Origin: Hymenolepis diminuta
Taxonomy: Eukaryota; Platyhelminthes; Cestoda; Cyclophyllidea; Hymenolepididae
Assembly: GCA_900708905.1 (NCBI GenBank)
Contig: CAADRB010000056.1
Location: 502,187-566,186 of the forward strand
Direction of reading: 5' to 3'
Length of the DNA stretch: 64,000 nt
Numbering within the stretch: the stretch's first letter is position 1; each line of letters starts with the position of its first letter. The position numbers and the translations under genes were made by a program. This document shows positions 49,560 through 58,577 of this stretch, in pieces. The notes under the pieces were generated by a model. It was not told the DNA's origin, searched no databases, and worked only from the letters and a program-made list of their open reading frames with translations.

Positions 49560-49910
49560 ATGACTTAACCCCTACCTGCCATATCTAGACGAGGTCATCG
49601 ATTCTCCTTTTTTTCTGTAACTATCCTGTTTCATTTATAAGAACGCCCGCACACACCCTCACGCCTGCCCTTGCCAAAATGAACTATATAAACTGCCTTT
49701 GTATTCCCACTCACATACATACGTATACGCTTGTCATTCGCCGACTGCTACACTTACTTCTGATCTCCTCTGTTCCTCATTTCTCTCTCACTCTCAAATC
49801 CTCATCGTAGTTTTTTCAATACAATTTGGGTTACACAACTCTTCGTGTTCTACTTCTTTTTAGAACTGTTGTTTGTTATCGTTAACTGCTGGATATGGTC
49901 TTAGCTTCTA
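49560..49910 (+). mobile_element. Solo LTR-like repeat, opposite orientation
   Basis: The reverse complement of this stretch shares long blocks with 31485-31800: AAGTAGAACACGAAGAGTTG, a GTGAGAGAGAAATGAGG-like purine tract, the CGAATGACAAGCGTA block, GTGAGTGGGAATACA, and GAGAATCGATGACC. This three-copy dispersal in both orientations marks it as a transposon repeat. There is no attached coding sequence. Confidence 0.6.
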
Positions 49911-52900
49911 TGATCTGGTCCTGATTGATTGATTACAATACATCTAAGCAATTCTGTAAAGTTATCCTAGGAAGAAAATTATGTACGGCCGTTTATTAGT
50001 AAAGATAAGATACAATAAAATAATCGGACAAATGGATGTACATCTACAGCAGGGAGGAAATAGCTTTGGAAAGGAGTGGGAGGATTTAGTTCATGGGGAT
50101 CGAGACGCTTAAGCCTTCTGATTTTTTAGAAGTTTTACAAATAGTTGGCCTTGGATCCGATATCAACTCCAGAAATGAGTGGTTGCGCTGCTAATTTCTT
50201 CTTTACAAGCTTGTGTCCGATGGAAAGATTTTTATAATTTCAGTGCACAAATGAAAATAACTGAAAGCTATATTCTATCCGCAATGAAATTACAACGAAA
50301 AAACTTAATTTTAATTACTTCATTGATAAAAAGGTTTTGCTCAAAGCATTTTGTTCTTTTTAAGTTTAGAGGAATAAACCATTGCTTGAAGGGATAAGAA
50401 AAATTCAACTAAGTTTGGGAAAAACAACCAAGCAAGATTAATAATGGAAGAGGAAATTTCTTCTAAACCATGCGCCTTGGGTACCGTCTGATGCCATTGG
50501 CGAGGTTAAAGTCACGTAGGTGCATTATTGTTATAGATATCACAAAGCAAATCTGAAATACGAGCTGGGAATTTTCTCTTTCATTTAGCAAATTTAAGTA
50601 AGAAATACCGCATGGCAGTATTATTGGAAGATTTTTGCCGTAAAATCTGTTATTTTATATTTTTTAAAGTTGCAAAATGAAAAATTTCATGATAGAAAAT
50701 AATTCTATGTGCCATTCACCTGGGTTTTGAATGATCACAACGAATTTTCAAGTAATAACTGTTATTAAAATCTTTAAAAGAAATATAACCGCTCTGATTC
50801 AAACTTTGGAGTATTCTTTTCCTATCAATTTAATGAAATATTACACAATATACTTAACAGATACACTTAAAAAATCCATAGGATGGAGAATGCTTTCTTG
50901 CATTATTTTGAAGGTCAGGTGTTTAATTTTTTACATCATAAAAGTTAATCGTCAACAAAATATCTAGTGTTCTCCTCCAGTCTTTGCAATAACAATTCAA
51001 ACTTAACTTTTCTGCTTTTTACTGAAAGGCAATGGAGTGAGGGAAAACGTGTTTCCAGTACGCCCCTAAATTTGGACCATTGTTTCATTTACCTGTTCCC
51101 GGGTTCGCAAAAGAGGACGTGACTTAGCAGAGGTGGATTGATTTTTATAAATTAGGATTATAATCCTGTGTATGAAAAGCTTACAGCAATAGGGACATAT
51201 CAAAGGAAAGAATGAGTAGAAACACCAGTAACATTTGTATAATTAAGTGGCAATTTGTGTACATCAAATGAGTAATTTTGTGTTCATAAGACAAGCTCAT
51301 TATTCATTCATTATTACATTCTCAATAATCTTTTTTAAAAGGTAAACTTTGTAAAATTAAACTGAAGTAAATTTGACTGGCTGAGCTCACATACCAAGTC
51401 TTAAAATTCCAATCTGTAATTAGCAAATATCCGGTATACTAGTCATTAACTATGTCGAGACTAGTATTTCAGGTGATTTAAATTCAATTCGTTTACTTTT
51501 TAGATTCTAAAAGTTACTTGAGAAAACTTGAGAAGCGCACCAAGTAAAATAATCTGGGATGAATTCGTTGCGCTGTTAACCAACCTATCTAATGTTTTAT
51601 TCAGACCTGCAAGGAGTTTTAGAGGATTTTCTCTTCCGGTCAGTCCTATCCCCAGTGGAAATGATTTCTTACCATTTCATTTTGTAATAATTATTTGATT
51701 GGAAGTTTTGCATCATGCCAATCTTTTAAAAGCTCTTCAATCGAAATTGAATTAATAAAACAGAGTGACATTCACCGCAATTTTCTATTGAAAACAGTAG
51801 CCATTTCCCCAACAGTGAATGTTAATTTAAAGGGAGATTGCTGCCGTGACATAAGATTAGACCTTTCTACTGTTTCCAGGATGCTGCAATATTAAACTAC
51901 TAACTGTAAAACACCGGATGATGGTATATCCAACCCCCATACCGCTAAATTATCAGCTCTATTGAATCATAAAGTCAGAAGACTTAAACGTTACTGAATG
52001 TGTCTATGTACAAAAGGGCTGTGCCTGTTTCGCATAGTTTTAGTACATAATAAAGGGGAATATCTAGGATATACCCCATGTGCCAGATTTAAGACAGGAT
52101 AGAAATAAGCCAGGCTACTTGCACGGGGGTGGGTGGCGCTTGGACTTGAAAATAAAAAGGCATTTATTATAAAGCATTCACGTCCAACTGGTGGTACCTC
52201 TAACCGAAGATTTAATACTAAAAACTACTTTCTAGGGTGGCGAAAATCCTAGTTCACTGCGTCTTTATGCCTGTTAATAAGACTATGACAAGAGTTTACT
52301 GGAATTTCAAGGCAATTTGGTAACCTAGTTACGAGTGCGTTTACAAGGATGAAGGTCCACTGAGTGTCAGAACATGCTGAATCGGCGGAGTTTTGTGCTT
52401 TCGCTAAATCTAAGCTATCTGACAAGGGCAGATAGTATCTACAATGGTAGGAGTGAAATGACATGCAAATTAAACGCCCATCTCGAGTCAAACACGGACT
52501 GTTTGCCGACATTCTATGTACGGGATTAACAAAGACAAGAGATAATATTCGTTATTTCGTTCGGACAATTTCTGGTATGAATGATTACAGAGACCTTTGG
52601 ACCATTGTTGGAGACTATAAAGCTACTTGTCCTACCTGAATAAATGTTGGAATTTCAATCCACAGAAAGAAGACACAAATACGGTCTTTTACTTATATAA
52701 ATATATATTTTTTAAATCTTCAATATGCTGAATGTCATGGGCATAGCACAATAAAATGGCGAAGTTAATGAAAATTCAAGGACTTAGATAAGGGCAGATA
52801 AAGAAATAAGTCATTTATAACCGGGTGCTTATCATGATCCTTTACTGAAAATATAGGGTCGATAAAAACGTTAAAGTGTGATTGACCTAAGATTGTTCAT

Positions 52901-52966
52901 GCGTTAATGAAGATTATAGATAAAGAGAGAAAGAGTGAACAAATGGTGACGCAAGTGTGTGACATT
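49911..52966. other. Intergenic DNA 3' of the pyruvate kinase-like gene
   Basis: No supported gene. Short frames at 50179-50397, 50731-50967, 51695-51895 and (minus) 52249-52512 show no family motif. The 3' UTR of the pyruvate kinase-like gene must begin just below 52967, but I see no clear polyadenylation hexamer close by. Confidence 0.4.
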
Positions 52967-55097
52967 CTACAAAGGTACACGAATATCACCAACACCAGCT
53001 CCAGAGGCAGCTTTCTTACTTGTCAGCATGACAGAGAAGCGTGGGCGACGGTTTCGTGCACCTTGCATCATCTGAATCTCTTCCACGGCGTCCAAATCCT
53101 CATTTTCATTATTACCAGCATTTCTCGCAGCCATTGAGAGATTAGCCAATCTCTGCATATCAATGGTCTCGTTGGTATCTTTAGATGAGCCCACAATACG
53201 TAGTTTAGAGTGCTCGTCGTCCAGCGTAAAGATCTGCATGGTGTTTGTGCTACCTGTTGACGCGAGTGATCCAGTCACAACAACGATACGATCTCCCCCC
53301 CGTACTAGACTGATGTTGCGAGCATGTTCGATCGCAGCATTAATCCGATTATCTATATCCACTGCCCAATCACCAGTGCTCTCCTCTGCAAGACAGATAT
53401 GTCGTGTATTACTACTGACAGTGCTTAAGAAAGTTTCTTAAGAAAAACGTGCGTACCCGTATAGAGATAGGAATGGAGACCACGATAAGCGAGACAATGA
53501 CGAGCTACAGATACATCAATTGTGATAGCAATTACAGAACAAGGAGGGCGCAGCATAGCGATAGACATAGCGGACCTAGATGAAAAGCAATAATAAGCAT
53601 AAAACTCTATAACTTACGCTCCAGTAGTGGTAATAACGAAAATTGCTGAAGCATTGCAGCTAGCAGCAGCCTCAACAGCTGAGCTACCTGTGACGTGACG
53701 AATATCAAACGTCCCCTGACCTAATTGTATTCGAGCTTGTTTCAACTGTCCTCGCGTTTCATAATGAAACACGGCACGCTCAGCTTCGCGACTAATCTAA
53801 GCAAAATTGTAGTGATAAAAAACATATGGGGTCTTACTTGATCAACAACATGAACGGATTCCAGAGCGTACATTCCCCACGACGTTTCCATAGTGAGAAC
53901 CAAGCCATCAGCACCGTCCAGAACAGCATTTGCAATGTCGGAGGACTCAGCTCTAGTTGGACGTGGTTTAGAAACCATAGACTCCAAAAGTTGTTCAATA
54001 ATGAAAACCGGTTTCTCGGCAATGTTGCAATGAGCAACAATGTATTTTTGAAGCTTGAAGATCTTCTCTGGTGTATATTGCATAGCCAAGTCACTGCGAC
54101 GTACAACCAAACCGTCAGAAGCTTTGATTAAATCATGGAGGCTAAAATTGAGAAGGATGTTAAAAGCAAGTTTTCCTACTTTCTAATGGATTCCCGAGTT
54201 TCCAACTTAGCAAAAACTTTAGTTGTAGCAGGAAGTTGGTTACGAGCAAGTTGGATCATCGTACTGTTCTCAGCGAAGCTCGTGAAAACAAAATCAACTC
54301 CACATCCAGCGGCAAATTGCAAGTCTTGTAGGTATTTTTTTTGAACAGATTCTTGGTAAAGACGATCTCTTGGAAGAGTGACACGTTTATAACCGCCGAT
54401 AATTCCCCCCTCTTCAACCATACAGTTCAGACAATCCAAACCGACGTCCTTTACAATAAGTGTAACCTGACCATCATCGAGATAAATACGATCTCCTTTG
54501 TGAAGACTAAGAATCAATTGAGGGAAATACTTTGTGTTAATGAAAATTATCTCCGAGGTACATGCGAACTTGTAACTTTCGTCAAGAGTAAGAGTTACAC
54601 GGCTTCCTTCCTTGAGATTAGCTTCATAGGAAGGACCCTAGTTTCAAAAGCAATTATTTAGATACCTTTCAAATACCCCCTCGAATATTCCAGTTCTCAC
54701 AGGAGCAGCGGTCATATCCATAGCGATTCCAATAAGTCTAGTGTAGTTAGATTCCTTCTCGATTTCTCGGACATATTGAATGACCTCCTTGCAGATGTCT
54801 CTAGGGGTCATACTAAGATTAACAGATAGAATATTCATTCCAGCTTCGAGCATTTTGAGAATTCCATCCTTTGTTTTCCATGATTTTCCTACACAATTAT
54901 TTGTAAAAATAAATATTACCGAGAGTGCACACAATAGCAGTTTGTCTTGTATTGTTAGCGACTTGATCAATATCTAATTGACAAGTATAATGCAAACGAG
55001 ATTGTGGTTTTTGATTCATTGATATACCGGCGGCCTGCTGTAAGGCGTCAAATGCATTTTCAGATTGGAACCGGACATCAGTAGTGGAGAAAGACAT
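52967..55097 (-). CDS. Pyruvate kinase-like protein, probable pseudoenzyme, 622 aa
   Basis: Seven exons: 55097-54920, 54888-54677, 54637-54180, 54141-53838, 53796-53618, 53575-53457 and 53385-52967. Introns are 31, 39, 38, 41, 42 and 71 bp, all GT-AG with matching phases. The pyruvate kinase fold is clear end to end: IVCTLG (54-60), VRTGIFEGG, GDRIYLDDG (178-186), KLE with K274 and E276, SDGLVVRRSDLAM (291-303), LLESMVSKPRPTRAE, NAVLDGADG and SGSTNTM-like GSTNTM near 528-533. Several catalytic residues of the family are replaced: the Arg of RxNFSHG is Ser81, DTKGPE is DMTAAP, ARGDLG is RRSDLA, the Thr of ATQMLES is Glu332, and SGETAKG is TMETSWG. Lys274 and Glu276 remain. Normal glycolytic activity, phosphoenolpyruvate to pyruvate, is therefore doubtful. 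About 84 extra residues follow the usual end. An upstream in-frame ATG at 55220 would add 41 hydrophobic, basic residues; I prefer 55097. Confidence 0.94.
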
Positions 55098-55102
55098 TTT
55101 CA

Positions 55103-55104
55103 CT
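55103..55104 (-). promoter_or_regulatory. Splice-acceptor-like site before the pyruvate kinase-like start
   Basis: On the minus strand CAAAACTAG ends five bases before the ATG at 55097. The tract is weaker than at the other genes. If used, it would exclude the upstream ATG at 55220. Confidence 0.3.
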
Positions 55105-55668
55105 AGTTTTGTTGCAAATTTGGGTTGGCGAAGCCTTAAAAGAGTCCAACGAATTAGCCTAATAAAACAAACAATACACTCACTTAATAACCTTATAAAT
55201 AACAACTTTAATAATTTCACGTTTTATTTTATAAGTTTTTAAATTTTGTACGATTTAGACGTATTTTTGCGTACATATCTTGGTAAAATAATTCAGTCAT
55301 ATTTATTTCAAAAGCTGTGCAATAACTGTTTTTGCACTCGCTTCTAATAAATCCTAATTTTTATCACTCTTCAGGGGAATTTTGCACTTTTTCTTAGGTG
55401 TCTCTGACTCAAACTAAATTTTTAACTGTAATTATGGAGTTAGAGCTATGAGATATTTCATTATATTCCAGTTTATTTTACAATCCTTTATCTTCTTCCG
55501 CTTACTTGGCAATCAGCAAATTATTTAGCTAGGTAACTCAACGAATATTTTTTAACCACAAGCCATCATGAGATTAAAAATAAGCGCGAAATATTTTTAG
55601 TAATTGTCGTATTTATATGTATGGAAAGCAAATTTTGTTATCGGACACATTCGGGTTAGAGAAATGAG

Positions 55669-56113
55669 TTATAGCTCGTAATAATCCCATAATATTGACT
55701 GCATTAGTGGAGAATTTTCACACATTTCAAGTAAATTATAAAATGTCGGATCCAAATCGTAAAACGCCCGGGGAAAATAAAGTGACATTTCGGCACTGAA
55801 AGCATAAGTAACAAGCATGAATTGGTGAATGATCGATTTGAGACATGATGCAGAGTTACCAGTAATTACTACTGTTATTCCTCTGATTGATAAACTTGTT
55901 CTTGTCGGTTCATCTGGATTCTTCTATATAGAAATAAATTTTAAAATATACTTGAAAATAATCGAAACTTACAGATAATTTAATATCCAAACAGTATCCT
56001 GGTTCAAAATGCACGGTAAAATGTTCACCATCGTACTGCATTGAAATAAAGTAAATTAAATCATTCGAGCTATCTCTAATGGCTTCTATTATACGGTCAA
56101 TTTCAGCTTCCAT
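55669..56113 (-). CDS. Small two-exon protein, 131 aa, possibly GSKIP-like
   Basis: Exons 56113-55973 and 55923-55669 join in phase 0 over a 49 bp GT-AG intron (donor TCT/GTAAG, acceptor TATATAG). Residues 1-47 read MEAEIDRIIEAIRDSS, then a strand-rich stretch ending EPGYCLDIKLS; exon 2 gives LSIRGITVVITG, a helix, and DPTFYNLLEMCENSPLMQS. The order (EAE helix, short strands, YCLxL, a further strand, then a terminal YxLL helix) recalls the GSK3-interacting GSKIP domain, but the SPxYRxxF signature is missing, so the call is tentative. A looser resemblance to the small Pcc1/LAGE3 fold was also considered. It lies 571 bp upstream of the pyruvate kinase-like gene on the same strand. Confidence 0.65.
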
Positions 56114-58577
56114 TTTAGTTTGACGATAGAAAATAAACTGAGAGAATGAATGGCATAAAGGATCTAATTTAATTCAAACTGAGTTAATCGCTCAATAATC
56201 GATCAAAATACTACTCAGCAGATTTAATGGCATTGTACTATACTTTAACAATTGAAATTTTCATATTTAAGTTCCAAAATATTTCGGCATTTTGTACCAC
56301 CTAAGAAGAAAATGAAGGTAAATGATCAGCACTTTGCAAGTACGAAAATAACAAATTATAGAAGTTTATAAGTTGAAAAATATATGTAGGGAGCAAAATT
56401 TTTGACACAAATACCTGATTTGAATAGAAAAACAATGGTTTTCGCGAGCAGGTAAATTTCAATTCGATGGAATTTGTTAAAAAGTCATTTAACATAAACA
56501 TAACATGATGAAGGGGTCAAAAATCGGTTAAGGAATATATGTCGTTTAATTTACCTGTACTCCAAATAACTAAACTTGGATACAACCGTGGATATTACAA
56601 AATAATTCATGTAGAAGCAGACAAATAGCATTATAATTTTCATGCAGAATAAAATAGAATGACGAAAGAATAATTGGTATTTACGATGAGCTCAATCACT
56701 TATCTCGAGATGAATAAGTGAAACGATGTACATTATGAATGAATTCTTCTTGGATGGACTCTGGTTTGCTCAAATGAGTTAAAATCGATTAGATGGAATA
56801 AGTTACGTCGCCATATCCGTTCGGAGGTGACAAATAAGCCACTCCACTTTATTAATAAGTAAATTAGGCTTATATACAAAACATTTCTTCGATGGACGTC
56901 AGCCATGTCTCGTCGTCGGTGTCTGGATGTAATGATCGACATCTGCTTTGGCATCTATGTGCAAACATGCAAACACATAGTGAGACGACCTGTGGACACT
57001 TTAGTAGAGATCAATCATTTCTAATCGCCAGGTTTTGAAAGATATCTGCTGCTATAGCAGGTATTATCCTTCTATCTTGAAAATTTTAAGAATAAATCGG
57101 GCCTGCATATACCAAAAAAACGGCTTCATAACTTTAAGAGTAGGAATGGCACCACCAGCCGAACCTTTAAAATTGGCGTACGGTTTCTTGCGTAGCCAAA
57201 AGGAATAGAAGTGAATAAGATTAGAAAAATGCAAATAAATGACAAATTTCCGTTCCTGAAAACCGGCATCAGTTAAAACTTTACTCAATTGTCCAGTTAA
57301 AGCTCACATTATTTTTAAAAATGAAGTATCTATAACCCTAAAGACAATTGGAGTTGCATGAAAGTCCCCATTTCACCTTTCTCCTCATCAGATAAATAGT
57401 GCATCGAAGGTATTATGTCGAATGAACAATAAATTCCACTAATTAAATCTTCATTTTAATATTTTTTTATCTTTATCCCCATTATGAAAGTGTCACTCAT
57501 CATAATTTCGTCAGTTTCCCAGTTTGATAAGATCTTTGCCACATGTCTTGTTCCAAGGTCACCGAGTGTAGCCTCGAGACCATCCTTGGCTTCATGGATA
57601 GCAGCTTAATAATGGAGCATTTTAGAAGGAGTAAAAGGCTCCATTTTAAGTGCCATTTTTGAACTAATTTTTATGCAGAACCTGATTTTTCGAAAGTGTT
57701 GAGTCGTCGTTTTCGAGTTTTGTCTGCTAGAAATTGCAAGAAGTCCAATTACTTAGGGAAATTAGGTATCGAGTGCCCATATAAAAAGGACAGTTGAGAC
57801 CAGAAGGCTATGCACACAATGATTAAAGTCTATCCTATACATGACTTCTCATTTCAAGGGACTAAATAAATGAAAATAAATAGAAAGATTCAGATGGTTA
57901 ATAGCACCATATGGTTATGGTTAATTAATAATATGGATAATGGCTGACGATGAAATTTATCTCTACGTACCTGATATTGGGTTTAATGTATAAATTCTTT
58001 CTGCATTATTGATTGGAGATAACATCCCAGTATCCTCTATAGTGATGAATACGCAATTTATCACACAATCCTGACGTCAAAAGAAGTGCTTTACATAATT
58101 GGTGTCCTAAAACGGCCTCGATAAGAAGCATGCAATTTACCACACATCTTACTAATTAATTAACTAATTATGTCAATGTTCACAGATGATATACGATCCT
58201 GTGACCTCTGATCTGATTGACGTGCACATTGATAACTGTGACACAGGTGCAAAATTTGTCAAAAATAATCCACATGCACTAATCATGTTACAATCAGTTT
58301 CACAAAGCTCTTAGAAGCAGTCAAATTCATATAATTCTTATTCATTTATGAATATTTGGAATACTTATGACCATTTCAATCGAATTTGTTGTTTACAAAT
58401 GGAATCTAATGATCCATCACAACCCTTTGTACGTAAAAAAATATATAAGATGGAGGAAAATACTGCTTAAATTATAATTCAAAGTACCGTAAAAGATTAA
58501 AAATCATACGAACCGTAATATGTGAGGCAATAAGTATTATTTAAAATTTGAATTTATCCTTTAATATTAGTTGACAG
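56114..58577. other. Divergent intergenic region
   Basis: Separates the minus-strand 131-residue gene from the plus-strand gene at 58578 and should contain both promoters. Short frames on the minus strand (56301-56501, 56733-56954, 57064-57288) show no motif. I see no repeat of the families described here. Confidence 0.45.
58576..58577 (+). promoter_or_regulatory. Splice-acceptor-like site before the Ser/Lys-rich gene
   Basis: TTAGTTGACAG ends nine bases before the ATG at 58587 and the three intervening codons are open. It may be a trans-splice site or the acceptor of an internal exon, in which case the gene begins further upstream. Confidence 0.4.

Noticed and set aside
52249..52512. 87-codon minus-strand frame as an extra exon of the pyruvate kinase-like gene
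   Set aside because: That gene already ends with a stop at 52967 and no splice path is needed; the frame has no family motif.
53826..54661. Plus-strand open frames across the pyruvate kinase-like gene
   Set aside because: They are opposite-strand shadows of well-matched minus-strand exons.
52967..55097. Pyruvate kinase pseudogene
   Set aside because: All seven exons are open with consistent phases and canonical splice sites. Motif substitutions without stops or frameshifts suggest a conserved pseudoenzyme instead.
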